NCBI RefSeq assembly: GCF_025398315.1
Contig: NZ_JAODOQ010000001.1
Span: forward strand, 2,790,001 to 2,854,000
Length of the DNA: 64,000 nucleotides
Origin: Shewanella phaeophyticola
GTDB lineage: Bacteria > Pseudomonadota > Gammaproteobacteria > Enterobacterales > Shewanellaceae
Direction of reading: 5' to 3'
In this document: positions 38,306-49,356 of the stretch, in pieces
How positions within the stretch are numbered: the first letter of the stretch is position 1
Layout of the letters: each line of letters starts with the position of its first letter
The notes under the pieces: generated by a model
The model's database searches: none
Seen by the model: the letters and a program-made list of their open reading frames with translations, nothing else
Told to the model about the DNA's origin: nothing
Translations under genes and position numbers: made by a program

Positions 38306-39508
38306 TTAGATGTAATCAAACAATGAAAGCGAACCCACCGAACTAAACACACTTGATATTGCATTAAGTGCGAGTTGTTGTTTTTCAAACTCAGTAATAG
38401 CTTCTGCAAAATCCAAATCTTCGAGCATAGAAAGCGCACTGCTATTAATAATTTTTTCTTCTGAATGGTTTGACGAAATACTCTCTAAACCTTTCAAATT
38501 GTTGCCTGCGATACTTCTAGCGGTACTGACTTGATTTTGACCACTGTCTATATCATTCAATAGTTGTGCCAACTGTGATTTACCTTGAGCGGTTGTTGTC
38601 GCATCAGGGCTTTCTAAGAAAGTTATCGCTTGGTTAAAAGCATCAAAAATACTAACAGTTTCCAGTGGTTCTATTGTGAAAGAGTCACCAGCGACAGGGT
38701 TACCACTTAAGGTCACTTCAATACCGTTAAAAGAAACCGAGTTTGTTGCGTCAAAATTAGTCACAGTTGTTGCTACAGTCCCTGCTGAGTCAACAACTTG
38801 CAGATCAATTCCAGCGCCATTATCAATAAAGTCAAATGTATATGTATCAGCAGTATGGGATGTTTCATCGGTAATTTTTGCACTGGTTAAATTGAATTCC
38901 CCCTGCTGAGAAGACAAATAATTGACACCGTAATCGCCAAGTGGGTTTGCAGCATTCATGAAGGCTGTATCACCCGGAATATTTGTCGTCATTGCAATAC
39001 CAGATGCCACAACACTTTTTCTGATACCTGAATCACCGCTATAAACAATTTCACCGCTAGCATCAAAAGCAAATGGCTGATTATTTGTTTTAGTGCCCGC
39101 AAAAAGATAATTGCCAGATTCATCTTGGCTATTTGCAATAGAAAGTAACTCTTCTAAGCTTTGTTTCATTTCATCGGCAATCATTTGCCGCTCATTTGAA
39201 CTAAGACTGCCGTTAGCACCACGCAATAACTGTTCTCGCATTGAGGCGATTAATGTCTCTGTGCTACCAATTTTACTCTCAGTTAGGCCTAGGCGATTTG
39301 TCGCGTAATCAATATTCTTTTCATACTGTTCAACCAAAGTGTTCTTTTGTTTAAGATTATCAATCGCAATCGCCGCTACTGGGTCGTCGCCTGCGGTTTC
39401 GACTCTTTTGCCGCTCGAAATCTGCCCCATGATGCTATTAGTGGCAGACTGCTTTTCTAAAATACTGTTGGTACTTTGCTGAAACATTTGTCCGGTAGAA
39501 ATTCTCAT
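38306..39508 (-). CDS. flgL: Flagellar hook-filament junction protein FlgL
   Basis: HAP3 of 400 residues linking the hook zone to the filament. The flagellin-like N-terminus (MRISTGQMFQQSTNSILEKQ, SSGKRVETAGDDPVAAI) and C-terminal ALSMLEDLDFAEAITEFEKQQLAL are present. It lies 10 bases after flgK and is intact. Confidence 0.96.
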   Translation of the reverse strand: MRISTGQMFQQSTNSILEKQSATNSIMGQISSGKRVETAGDDPVAAIAIDNLKQKNTLVEQYEKNIDYATNRLGLTESKIGSTETLIASMREQLLRGANGSLSSNERQMIADEMKQSLEELLSIANSQDESGNYLFAGTKTNNQPFAFDASGEIVYSGDSGIRKSVVASGIAMTTNIPGDTAFMNAANPLGDYGVNYLSSQQGEFNLTSAKITDETSHTADTYTFDFIDNGAGIDLQVVDSAGTVATTVTNFDATNSVSFNGIEVTLSGNPVAGDSFTIEPLETVSIFDAFNQAITFLESPDATTTAQGKSQLAQLLNDIDSGQNQVSTARSIAGNNLKGLESISSNHSEEKIINSSALSMLEDLDFAEAITEFEKQQLALNAISSVFSSVGSLSLFDYI

Positions 39509-39518
39509 GGCTTATCTC

Positions 39519-41433
39519 CTAGCGAACCGAGCTTAATAGGGTGTCAAAAATCGTTTGCGCGGTAGACATAATCCGTGCTGCGGCTTGGTAAGATTGTTGA
39601 AAGCGCAATAAATTGGCGGCTTCTTCGTCTAGGTTAACGCCTGATTCGCTTTGCACTCTGTCGTACGCTTGCTGATAAATCGCTTCAGCCGAGCTTACAC
39701 TCACTTCTGCCGCTTTGGTTTGGCTACCTATGTCTAATTTGGTGTTTTCAAATACGCTGGTTAAGGTGCCTGTGCCGTTGTTCATTAATTTAACGTCCGA
39801 CAACTTGGCCATGGCGACGGCATTGCTGTTGCTGCCTTCGGCAAACGTTAAATCAAACGTAAAGCTGTCGGCGGTTGCCGTGGTGCTTGAGGTAATATCA
39901 AAATCCATACCAAAGGCACTAATGTTGTTATTGGTAATCGAGCCTGTGCCTAATGAAGTGCCTGTACTATCAAATGCCTCATAAGTACTGGCAGCAGTAT
40001 TTAGCTCAAAGGTAATTGATGAACCAACGCCTTGAAAACCTGTCGCGCTTGAGTCCATGCTGTTTAAGCTAACTGAAGTGTTACCTGAGTTTTCTGAGTC
40101 AGCGGTTAAGGTTGGCTACTGCAGCGGCAATGCCTTTAGGGTCTGTCATGACGACACTGATACCTGCTGCGGCGCCGGCGGTTGGGCGGATTTCAAATCT
40201 ATCGCCAGCATTCATTGCGCCACTGGCAATATTGATGGTGAAGCCTTCGTCACTCACAAGCTGACTGCCGGTTTGGGTTAACGTTGTTACACTGCCCGTT
40301 TGGGTGTCGGTTAATTCAAAATCGCCTGCTGTGGTGTAACTTAACTCATAACTGCTACCAGACAAGGCGCCGACATCATCGATATTGACCGACATCACCG
40401 CATTACCAGTATTGCTTGAGTACTCCCCGACGCGGCCAGCTGTCATCAACGAATTGTTGATATCGCGAAAAATATCACTGCCAACCTCACCGTTTAAATC
40501 AAAACCGCTAGATTGCATTTGGTTAAAGGTGTCGGCGACACCTAGCGCAAGTTGCCCTAATTCATTACTGGCAGGGATTAACGTATCGTCGCGATAAGCA
40601 AACAAGGCACCGAGCTGCCCGCCTAATTTACTGGGGTCGACATCTAATGTTTTGTTAGTAATAGAGGCGGTAATTTTAGGCTCGTTAGGGTATGGGTCGC
40701 CGGCACTCACGCCCATGCTCATTGCCACTTCGCCCGACACCAACATCACAGAACCGCCTAACATGATTGATTTAGCGCCGGTATCTAACGGGATAACGTT
40801 AACTTGCGCGTATTCGCTCAGCTCTAATATCAGTGCGTCTTGCTTGTCTAAAATCTCATTATTGTCGCCTTGATCTTTCATCAACTCTAAATTGATGTTG
40901 GCCAGCTCTTTGCTGATTTCGTTAACGCGAGTGGTTACCGACTCTATTTGGCTATTGGTTTGTTTTACCTGGTTATCCAGTTGCGACTGCATTTGATTTA
41001 TGCCGATGGCCAGTTGTTCTGCCGCACCTAAACTGCTACTGCGAATACCTAAGTCGGCAGGTAAGTCAGCGACGCTGTTAATACTGGCAAAAAAATCATT
41101 GATGCCATTTGGCACCATGTTACCCACTTGCGCATACAGCTGATCGAGTTCGCTTAATTTTGAATATGAGGTTTCGGCTGCGCCCATACTGGTTTGGCCG
41201 ATGCGTAACTCGCGTGCGGCAAACTCGTTATAAACACGTTTTACGTCAGACACATAAGTACCAGTGCCATAATAACTGTCGCCAAGACGTTGCGACTCTA
41301 ACGTGGCTTGCGTTGCCGTTTGACGGTTATAACCTTCGGTATTGGCATTGGCGATGTTATTACTGGTTACCCCAAGTTGAGACTGGGATGCCGCGACACC
41401 GGTACGTGCGATACTAAGTAGATCAATCGCCAT
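39519..41433 (-). pseudogene. flgK: flgK, hook-filament junction protein HAP1 (frameshifted)
   Basis: FlgK of about 637 residues after correction. The 5' frame (41433-40099) has the N-terminal rod signature DLLSIARTGVAASQSQLGVTSNNIANANTEGYN in two conserved parts and extends through the D1/D2 region. The 3' frame (to 39519) has the C-terminus EEAANLLRFQQSYQAAARIM. One extra A in CTTAACCGC (40102-40110) breaks VANL-TADSENSGNTS. Both sides are well conserved, so the break is recent or artefactual. Confidence 0.92.
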
Positions 41434-42565
41434 TATTTAGTCTCCAGAGGTAATACAGATTTAAGGCCTTCTTTTACCGACTTCATCACGTTAATCACCT
41501 TATTGGCATATTGTGGGTCGGTGGCATAGCCTGCCTTTTGCAGTGCCCGAATAAATTGAGTCGGCTCGCTGGCCACTTTACGGGCATCTTCGTATCGTTC
41601 ACCTTGGCCAATAAATGACACAAAGTCGTTAAAGCTTTGTTCAAGGTTGTCGTACATTCTGAAATCTGCTTTTTGTTGCACAGGAATGCCTTTTTCAAAT
41701 TCCAGGGTGTTCACCGAGGTTTTTTCACCTTGCCAACGTTTATCTGCTTTGATGTTAAATAAATTGTGGCTCATGGTGCCGTCGTTACGGCGAATCACTT
41801 TTTGCCCCAACCGGTTTCGGAGGCCGATTGAGCAATGAGTACTTCAGCTGAGGTGCCTAATGTTTTGGCGGCTTTTTCAGCATGTGGGTATAAGGTTGAA
41901 ATAAAGTGCTGTGGGCTGGTAAATTCGCTTACCGCAACCCCTTTGGCTTTTAATTTGTTGGTTTCTTGCGGCAAATCATTGCCAGCGTTTATCGCCGGTA
42001 TTGTGGCCTGTGTATTGGCAAACGATTGGCTCGCGAGCTGCTCACCGCGCAATACACTGGCAAGCTGTTGTGGCATTGCCGCTTCTAGTTGTGCGTCGTC
42101 AATGGCATGGTGCGATGTTGCCACGTGTTGATTTGACGTAATGCTGGCTAATGTGTTTTGGTCTAGCTCACTTGGTTGCGCTACAAACATGCTTGGATTG
42201 ACTTTGTTATCGCTGTCGCCACGCAGTACAGAGGCTGGCGTAACTGGACTGTTTTCGGGGTCTAGTTGTTGCACCATTAGCTCTGCGAGCCCCAACATGC
42301 CTTTGTTTGAGAGATCTACCGACATTTGCTGGTCGCGCATTTGCTCAAAAAACTCTGTGGTTTGGCTGTTCATCGGGCTGTCTGACTTAAACGCGGCATT
42401 GGCATCTCGCATGCTTTTCATCAGCATTTGAATAAAAATACCTTCAAATTGCTTTGCCGCTTCTTTAAGTGCCCCCTTCTCGTCTTTCTGGGCTTGGACA
42501 CGAAGTGAATCTAGTCCTCCTAGATCCAGAAAGTTCGATGAATTTGACAACTTTTCCATAGTCAT
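41433..42565 (-). pseudogene. flgJ: flgJ, rod-cap/peptidoglycan hydrolase (frameshifted)
   Basis: FlgJ scaffolds the rod and opens the murein. The N-terminal rod-cap domain (AAKQFEGIFIQMLMKSMRDANAA, residues about 35-105) and the start of the glucosaminidase domain (VLIAQSASETGWGKK) are in the first frame, which stops at 41795. The rest, QKVIRRNDGTMSHNLFNIKADKRW, is in the next frame to 41433. Restoring one G to the run of four at 41805-41808 gives ETGWGQKVI and 377 residues. The break falls inside the catalytic domain, just after its conserved glutamate. Confidence 0.92.
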
Positions 42566-42576
42566 ACCGACAATTT

Positions 42577-43675
42577 TTAGATGATGATAAGTTCACCATG
42601 CAAAGCGCCTGCCATTTTTAATGCTTCGAGTATGGCAAGTACATCAGATGGTGCGGCGCCCACGAGATTGACGGCTCTGACAAGCTCATCAAGGCTGGTG
42701 CCTGGATTAAACATAAACATACGACGGTCTTTTTCTGACACATCGATAGTGCTGTTGGTGGTCACTACAGTATCGCCACCGGCTAACGCATTAGGCTGTG
42801 ACACTTGAGTGGCTTCTGCGATGGTGACCGTTAAGCCGCCATGGGTCACCGCAGCGGGTAATAATTTAACGTGCTGGCCACCACTATGGTGCCGGTACGG
42901 GAGTTAACAATGACTTTGGCTGACTCATCAGCAGGCTCAACCTCAATGTTTTCAAGGGTTGATAAAAACGACACCCGTTGTGATGCATCACGCGGCGCAC
43001 TCACTTGAATTGAAGTTGCATCAATGGCGCGGAGCCATGTCTGGACCAAGTAAATCATTAATGGCATCGGCCATGCGTTTCGCAGTTGAAAAGTCTGAGC
43101 GACGTAAATTAAATGTGAGGTAGTCACCACTAGCAAATGGGCTAAGCCACACTGCGCTCTACAATTGCACCGCTTGGAATACGCCCTACCGTTGGGGTAT
43201 TTTGAATCACTTGTGAGCCATCTAAACCTTCGGCGCTAAAACCACTCACCACAAGGCTGCCTTGAGCAATAGCGTATACGTTGCCATCAACCCCTTTTAA
43301 GAAGGTTTGAATCAGCGTACCGCCACGTAAACTTTTGGCTTCACCTAAACTCGACACGGTAACGTCAAGGTTTTGACCCGGCTTAATAAACGCTGGCATG
43401 TTGGCGTGTACAGCAACTACGGCAACGTTTTTTGAGTTGGGTCTGACTGAGTCTGATAAATTAATGCCAAAGTTTTTAAGCATGGTTCTGAAGGTTTGCT
43501 CGGTATAACGAGTTTTTTCGCCCGTACCGGGTAACCCCACCACCAAACCGTAGCCAATTAATTGGTTGTTTCTCACACCTTCTATATTTGCAATGTCTTT
43601 AATTCGTTCAGCGTGAACGGGCGCGCTAAGAATTAACAATGAGGCCATAAGCGACAGCAACAATCTAATTTTCAT
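42577..43675 (-). pseudogene. flgI: flgI, flagellar P-ring protein (three frameshifts)
   Basis: Periplasmic P-ring subunit with a signal peptide ([18 protein letters not shown]). Four consecutive stretches lie in different frames. One extra T in GCTTAGCCC (43139-43147) creates an immediate stop after IVERSVA, one extra C in GCTCCGCGCC (43026-43035) breaks PDMARAID, and one missing G in GTGGCCAGC (42873-42881) breaks [14 protein letters not shown]. Undoing all three gives 365 residues, the family length, with the C-terminus [18 protein letters not shown]. It is the most damaged gene in the window. Confidence 0.92.
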
Positions 43676-43685
43676 GTCTTACTCC

Positions 43686-44361
43686 TTAAAAAGGCCACCA
43701 GTCGCTCATGAAAAATGAATTCAACCAACCTACTTTTTGTGAGTCTGCAAATGAACCTGTGCCACTGTATTGAATACGGGCATTGGCCACTCGAGTTGAA
43801 TCGATGGTGTTATCTGGGTTGATGTCTTGGCTGCGAACGATGCCAGTAACGCGAATAAACTCATCACCGTTGTTAATTGAAATCCACTTTTCACCGCGAG
43901 ATAACGAGGTTGCCATTGCTTAACACCTGCATAACGTTGGCCGAAATGCTGCCGTCTAAACTGTTAGATTGATCAGCGTCGGCTTCGCGAGTCGTGTTGA
44001 TGCTATCGGAATAGCCTAAATCAAGTGGAATGCCATTAATGGTGACGTTTTGACCGCCGGCATATACCGGCTCTACGTTGAGGTCACTGCCTTTAGAGAT
44101 TTCATTATTGGCGCTTTTTTTCGCTTGAGTAGACTCTTTTAAGGTAACAGTAATGATGTCACCAACACGATGAGCACGAATGTCTGAATATAAGCTCGAT
44201 GCTTGAGTATCAAGAAAAATAGATCCCGAAGCGGCAACTTGCGTCGGCGGCGTATCAGGGTATACCGGCGCATAGTATGGGTCGTCGGCAATCGGTTTTG
44301 TTTGTGTAGAGCTGCAGCCCATCACCAACACCATTGACGCTAACGTAATATATTTAATCAT
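43686..44361 (-). pseudogene. flgH: flgH, flagellar L-ring lipoprotein (frameshifted)
   Basis: Outer-membrane L-ring protein with a lipobox (LVMGCSS, cysteine at about residue 16). The first frame contains [22 protein letters not shown] and stops at 43891 after NLVISR. The next frame has [22 protein letters not shown] and the C-terminus. One extra T in ATCTCGCGG (43894-43902) explains the break, since removal gives NLVIRGEKW and 224 residues. Confidence 0.92.
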
Positions 44362-44370
44362 GATATCTCC

Positions 44371-45159
44371 TTAGAGGTTCTGATTAACGTAAGACAGCAT
44401 TTGGTCAACCGCTGAAATCACCTTTGAGTTCATCTCGTAAATACGTTGACCTTGGATCAAGTTCACTAGCTCTTCTGTCACGTTAACGTTAGAGGTTTCT
44501 AGCGCCCCTTGACGAATAGCGCCTAAACCATCTTGTGAGGCAGTACCTTGAATAGGCGTACCACTGGCACCGGTTTCGGTGTAAAGGTTTTGCCCTAATG
44601 GGTCTAGCCCTGACGGATTGATAAAGTCGGTCATGGTGAGCTGACCAACAACTTGGCTTTCTGCCGTGCCGGGGATTTGCACTGACACTTCACCTTCGGC
44701 AGACACCGTGATACTGGTGGCATCGTCTGGCACCGTAATAGCTGGCTGCACAACATAACCTGAACCTGGGGTTACAATTTGGCCGGTATCGTCTAGGCTG
44801 AATTGCCCATTACGGGTGTAAGCTGCGGTGCCGTCTGGCATTTGCACTTCAAAAAAGCCTGAGCCTTCAATCATTAAATCTAATGAATTGTCGGTGGTTA
44901 ACATGCTGCCCTGGGTAAACATTTTTTGGGTGGCAACCACTTTAGTACCTGCACCAATGTTTAGACCATTAGGCAATTTGGTGTTGTCTGCACTGACACC
45001 ACCGGCTTGATTGACGGTTTGATACAACAAATCTTCAAACACCGCGCGACTTTTTTTGAATCCAACCGTACTGGCGTTAGCCACGTTGTTAGAAATAACC
45101 GAGATGTTGGTTTGTTGGGCATCGACACCGGTTTTACTTATCCATAACGCTGGAATCAT
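44371..45159 (-). CDS. flgG: Flagellar distal rod protein FlgG
   Basis: Distal rod subunit of 262 residues. N-terminal ALWISKTGVDAQQTNISVISNNVAN and C-terminal SNVNVTEELVNLIQGQRIYEMNSK are diagnostic, and the length is standard. Intact, although its neighbours flgF and flgH are both frameshifted. Confidence 0.97.
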   Translation of the reverse strand: MIPALWISKTGVDAQQTNISVISNNVANASTVGFKKSRAVFEDLLYQTVNQAGGVSADNTKLPNGLNIGAGTKVVATQKMFTQGSMLTTDNSLDLMIEGSGFFEVQMPDGTAAYTRNGQFSLDDTGQIVTPGSGYVVQPAITVPDDATSITVSAEGEVSVQIPGTAESQVVGQLTMTDFINPSGLDPLGQNLYTETGASGTPIQGTASQDGLGAIRQGALETSNVNVTEELVNLIQGQRIYEMNSKVISAVDQMLSYVNQNL

Positions 45160-45170
45160 AACTATTACTC

Positions 45171-45913
45171 CTAACTAATTCTCATCAAGGAAGTCGACGC
45201 GCGATCAATCTCTTCGGCGTTCTTCATCATTTTGACTTGCATTTCGTATTGACGTTGAATGTCAATCATCGCGACCATTTCATGCACCGAGTTGACGTTA
45301 CTGCCTTCAACGGCGCCGCTTTCAACTTCAACATTAGGGTCATTTGGGGCATTGCCGCCGGCCATGAGACGAAATAAACCGTCTTCACCGCGCATCATTT
45401 GATCGTTACCTGGGTTGACCAATTTGATACGAGCAACTTCTTCAATCACTTCTGCTGTCGCGCCTTGTGGCCTAACAGAGATTATACCGTTGGCGGCAAT
45501 TTCGACTTTTTCAATTGGCAACGGTAATACGATTGACTCTGCATCGCCCATCACGGGGCGATTACTGCTGTTAAGCAACAAACCTGTACTGTCAAATTTT
45601 AAACTGCCTGCACGGGTGTAGGCTTCAGATCCGTCAGCGGCTTGAACGGCTAACCAACCATCGCCTTTAACGGCAACATCTAAGTTACGGCCTGTTGTGA
45701 CAATGCGGTACTTTCAAAATTAGTGCCTGGGCTTTCAGTCATTGAGAAAACACGACTCGGCAGACCTTCACCAAATGCTTGCATAGCGCGAGCTTGCGTC
45801 ATGTCAGCTTTAAAACCGTCAGTATTGGCGTTGGCAAGGTTGTTAGCACTGACCGCTAAGGCATTCATGCCTTGCTTAGCGCCAGTCATGGCAACATAAA
45901 GAAATTTGTCCAT
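45171..45913 (-). pseudogene. flgF: flgF, flagellar proximal rod protein (frameshifted)
   Basis: Rod protein of about 247 residues after correction. The N-terminal part (MDKFLYVAMTGAKQGMNALA, NNLANANTDGFKADM) ends out of frame at LSQQAVT. The other frame resumes IVTTGRNLDVAVKGDGWLAVQ and runs to the C-terminal QRQYEMQVKMMKNAEEIDRA. One base is missing near 45705 (ACCGCATTGTC). ATG at 45913 with GGAG upstream is the usual start; 45928 is also in frame. It has its own sigma-54 promoter. Confidence 0.9.
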
Positions 45914-45960
45914 TTGCTGCTCCGTCAAACTTTCTACAAAAATAACATATACAGTGATAA

Positions 45961-45976
45961 AGCAAACATCGTGCCA
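45961..45976 (-). promoter_or_regulatory. Sigma-54 promoter of flgF operon
   Basis: Minus-strand TGGCACGATGTTTGCT, a perfect match to the sigma-54 consensus, about 48 bases before flgF. With the hairpin at 46107 it divides the flg genes into flgBCDE and flgFGHIJKL transcripts. Confidence 0.85.
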
Positions 45977-46106
45977 ATGAGATTCATTTGGATGAGACCA
46001 AACTTAATAGGTTGAATATAAAGGAGTAAATATAAATGAAGGACGTAATCAATAGTCAAAAAAACCGCAGTGATACGGTAAAATAAATGGGGGGAACTTA
46101 ACATGG

Positions 46107-46136
46107 CAAGGTGTTGCCGACAACGGCAACACCTTG
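46107..46136 (-). terminator. Long perfect hairpin after flgE
   Basis: CAAGGTGTTGCCG-ACAA-CGGCAACACCTTG is a 13-base perfect stem 28 bases past the flgE stop codon. No T-run follows on the minus strand, so it is a terminator-like or mRNA-stabilising hairpin. Confidence 0.65.
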
Positions 46137-46164
46137 TGTGTTAATCAAACAGAGTGAGTAAAGA

Positions 46165-47539
46165 TTAACGGATCTGTAGTACTGTTTGGTTTAGGGTATT
46201 GTTCACTTCAAGGGTACGAGAGTTAGCCTGGAAGTTACGCTGAGCCGAGATTAAATCAACCAATTCGGTGGTTAAATCGACGTTAGATTGCTCAAGCGCA
46301 GATGACTGAATACTACCAAAAGTACCGCTATTAGCCTCACCTGCTAAGGCTTCGCCTGAATCTAAACTGGCTTGCCAAGAGGTATTACCCACCTGGGTTA
46401 ACCCTTGCTCGTTAGCAAAACGCACTAAGGCAACGCGGGCTAATGGTACAGTTGAACCATTACTGTAGCTGGCGGTGATTAGACCATCCGAACCAATACC
46501 TACATTAGTTAAACGGCTTCACGGTAATACCATCCTGGCTTAATGCGGTGACTTCGAATGGCGAAGAATATTGAGTTGGGCTATCAAATCTCACTTCAAG
46601 GGTTTGCGTACCATCGGCGCCTGGGTCTAGCACACCCGCCCCCGTAGAGCCAAGCGTCACTGTGGTTATGGGATCTGGAGCGCTTCCTGTGTAAGCACCA
46701 ACATCATTAAATGTCAATACCGAACCATTCCAGGTATCGCCAGCTGAAGTGGTAGCACTAGCAGTAGCTTGAGTAGCATCAGCTGCACCATCGCCGTCAG
46801 TGTCGGTGTTATATGTTCCGGCGCTATCCACACTAACAGGCTCACCGTCTACCGCATAAAATGCCACCCAGTTACTTTCACCAGTAAATGATGCATCAGT
46901 AGGCTTAATAAAATAAGTGGTCATAATATGAGACTCACCTAATGAGTCGTAAATGGTCACTGAGGTTGAGTTGTTATAGGTGTCAGAATTATCAGGGTCA
47001 AAGTCAGCTGGATCTAACGCCTCTTCACCCACATTGAGGTTCATTTGCATCTCAACAACTCCAGTTTGAACCGGACTACCTGCTGTATCTGGAACTTGGA
47101 TTGGCTGGGTGGTAGTTAAACTCACTGAAGTTGAATTGCCGTCGTCATCTACAGGGAAGCCTTGCAAAAAGTTGCCTGCAGCATCAACCATGTAGTTGTC
47201 TGAATCAACTTTAAATGCACCTGCGCGTGTATAAGATAAATCCTGGGTATCTAAATCTGATGACGTAACAAAAAAGCCGCCGCCGCTGATCGCCATGTCT
47301 AAAGAGTTGCTGGTAAATTGTAGACTGCCTTGATGAAATTGCTGTGCAACTTGAGTGGTTGTTACCCCGCCGCCGACAGCTGTTTTGCTGTTAGAAAAAA
47401 TCGAGTTGGCATACACGTCGGCAAACTCAGCACGTGACTCTTTAAAGCCGACTGTGTTGACGTTAGCAATGTTGTTTGCTGTTGTATTTAAGTCTTTTTG
47501 CGCGGCAGAGATACCACTCAGAGCAATGTTAAATGACAT
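46165..47539 (-). pseudogene. flgE: flgE, flagellar hook protein (frameshifted)
   Basis: Hook subunit of about 457 residues after correction. The 5' frame has the rod/hook N-terminus (ALSGISAAQKDLNTTANNIANVNT) and the D1/D2 region and stops at 46505 after GITVKPFN. The next frame continues KRLTNVGIGSDGLITASYSNG to the C-terminal LEQSNVDLTTELVDLISAQRNFQ. One extra C in AAGCCGTTT (46511-46519) separates them. Confidence 0.92.
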
Positions 47540-47599
47540 AATTCACCTCAAATGTTTAATTCAAAATCTACAGGCTGGTTCAGCACTCAGTAAATATTG

Positions 47600-48379
47600 T
47601 TAAGTTTCAGATACGGCAAGTACGTCAGTTAACTTAATACCGCCGACACCGCGCAAATTCAAAATAGCCCCTGTTGCTGTAGTGCCTAATGACACACTGC
47701 TAACATGAGCATAAGTAGATACTGCTAATTCTTGTGCTTCACCGTCCACTTTTCCGCTGGCTTTAATTGAATACAAGCCTTCTTCAACGGGGGCACCATT
47801 TTTATCTAAACCGTCCCACGACACATCGACGTTTCCGCCTGCACTGCCGTCGACACTAAAGGATTTAATCACCTGACCTGATTGATCTTCAACACTAACG
47901 GTAATGGTGTCCATCGCTGATGGGGTACTGATAACACCATTAATACTTGGGCTTTCAGCTGAAATAGATCCTGTGTCAGATGGAACTAGTACCTTGCGAC
48001 CCACTAACCCCGATGCTTGTAATGCCTGGCTTGAACTCATTACCGTGTTAAGGTTTAAAATCTCATCATTAAGATTGGAGATACCATCAACGGTTGAAAA
48101 CGATGCCATTTGGGCAATCATTTGGTCGTTATCGACAGGCTCAAACGGGTCTTGCATTGATAACTGTTGGCTGAGTAATGCGAAAAAATCTTCCTGATTA
48201 AGCATTTCATCATTTGCTTCAGGTGTCTCGCTTTCTTCAGGTAACCTAATCGAATCAAGGAAAGAGTTACCTGTTGTTGTCGTTGTGCTTTGCACCGAAC
48301 TTTTTGTCACCGCACTGGTATTAGTGGCACTGCTGGATGCTTGCGGTAAAGACTGACTGTAAGAATTAATTAGGCTCAT
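47600..48379 (-). CDS. flgD: Hook-capping/scaffold protein FlgD
   Basis: Hook assembly cap of 259 residues. The conserved N-terminal core LNQEDFFALLSQQLSMQDPFEPVDNDQMIAQMASFSTVDG (residues about 60-100) is followed by a FlgD Ig-like fold with VSWDGLDKNGAPVEEGLYSIKA. Between flgC and flgE. Intact. Confidence 0.95.
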   Translation of the reverse strand: MSLINSYSQSLPQASSSATNTSAVTKSSVQSTTTTTGNSFLDSIRLPEESETPEANDEMLNQEDFFALLSQQLSMQDPFEPVDNDQMIAQMASFSTVDGISNLNDEILNLNTVMSSSQALQASGLVGRKVLVPSDTGSISAESPSINGVISTPSAMDTITVSVEDQSGQVIKSFSVDGSAGGNVDVSWDGLDKNGAPVEEGLYSIKASGKVDGEAQELAVSTYAHVSSVSLGTTATGAILNLRGVGGIKLTDVLAVSET

Positions 48380-48402
48380 AGCTGCCTCCTAGAAAAATCA
48401 AA

Positions 48403-48819
48403 CTATTTACCCATGTTCAATGTTTGTTGCAGCATGGATTTTGTCGCATCTGCTACTTGCACATTCATCTGGTAAGATCGCGAAGCAGAAATCATGTCTG
48501 CCATTTCTTCCATCACATTAACGTTTGGTTTATAAATAAACCCGTCACCATCTGCCAGTGGATGACTTGGCGAATATTCTTTGACTAGCGGTTTGTCGCT
48601 TTCAACAATCCCTTTGACTGACACCCCAGGCGATTGATTTTGTTGGCTGCTGGCTTTAGCCATTTCAGCTTCAAACACGGGATGTCGCGCACGGTAGGTT
48701 TTATCGACGCTACTCGAAACAGAGTCAGCATTGGCGATGTTACTGGCGGTGGTGTTGAGCCTGACAGATTGCGCTGACATCCCTGAACCAGAAACATTAA
48801 AAATATTGTATAAACTCAT
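48403..48819 (-). CDS. flgC: Flagellar rod protein FlgC
   Basis: Proximal rod protein of 138 residues. FNVSGSGMSAQSVRLNTTASNIAN at the N-terminus and KPNVNVMEEMADMISASRSYQMN at the C-terminus are the family signatures. Two bases downstream of flgB. Confidence 0.96.
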   Translation of the reverse strand: MSLYNIFNVSGSGMSAQSVRLNTTASNIANADSVSSSVDKTYRARHPVFEAEMAKASSQQNQSPGVSVKGIVESDKPLVKEYSPSHPLADGDGFIYKPNVNVMEEMADMISASRSYQMNVQVADATKSMLQQTLNMGK

Positions 48820-48821
48820 GA

Positions 48822-49220
48822 TTAATCACCTCGCAATGCTTTACGCATGCCACTAAATTTACTTTCAAGAAAACCCAGTGACATTTGATATTCGAGTGCA
48901 TTTTGCATAAATGCCGTCTGTTCTTTTTGCGTATCAACGGTATTGCCATCGCCTGTGTCAGCTTGATTTGGCACGCGATATTGCACGTGCTGCTGCGTTA
49001 ATGACGTTAAATCAAAATGTTTTTCTGTGGTTTGGCTCATGCTTAAGCCTTTTTGCTGAGACGTGGCAGCTTGCATAGCTGATGCAAAGTCTACATCTCG
49101 CGCTTTGTAGTGAGGAGTATTGGCATTGGCGATATTACTTGAAATCACTTCAGCTCTTTGCGCACGCACGCCCAAAGAATATTGGTGAACACCTAATGCA
49201 TTATCGAAATTAATCGCCAT
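48822..49220 (-). CDS. flgB: Flagellar rod protein FlgB
   Basis: Proximal rod protein of 132 residues, with GVRAQRAEVISSNIANANTPHYKARDVDF in two conserved halves and the C-terminal ALEYQMSLGFLESKFSGMRKALRG. First gene of flgBCDE, behind a sigma-54 promoter and a GGAGG ribosome site. Confidence 0.96.
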   Translation of the reverse strand: MAINFDNALGVHQYSLGVRAQRAEVISSNIANANTPHYKARDVDFASAMQAATSQQKGLSMSQTTEKHFDLTSLTQQHVQYRVPNQADTGDGNTVDTQKEQTAFMQNALEYQMSLGFLESKFSGMRKALRGD

Positions 49221-49254
49221 AAAATTGCCTCCGTCAGCTATCTGATAGGATTAA

Positions 49255-49270
49255 AGCAAAGGTTATGCCA
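49255..49270 (-). promoter_or_regulatory. Sigma-54 promoter of flgB operon
   Basis: Minus-strand TGGCATAACCTTTGCT with GG-N10-GC spacing, about 35 bases before the flgB ATG. Confidence 0.82.
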
Positions 49271-49299
49271 ACAATTAAAATATTAGGGTAAACGATATT

Positions 49300-49330
49300 A
49301 AAAATGAGCATGCCGACGAACGCCGGCATG
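49300..49330 (-). terminator. Intrinsic terminator after cheR
   Basis: Minus-strand CATGCCG and CGGCATG flank a short loop and are followed by CTCATTTTTAATA, 27 bases past the cheR stop codon. It separates cheV-cheR from flgB. Confidence 0.8.
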
Positions 49331-49356
49331 ATATAAATCTTAAACAGTTAATTTTG

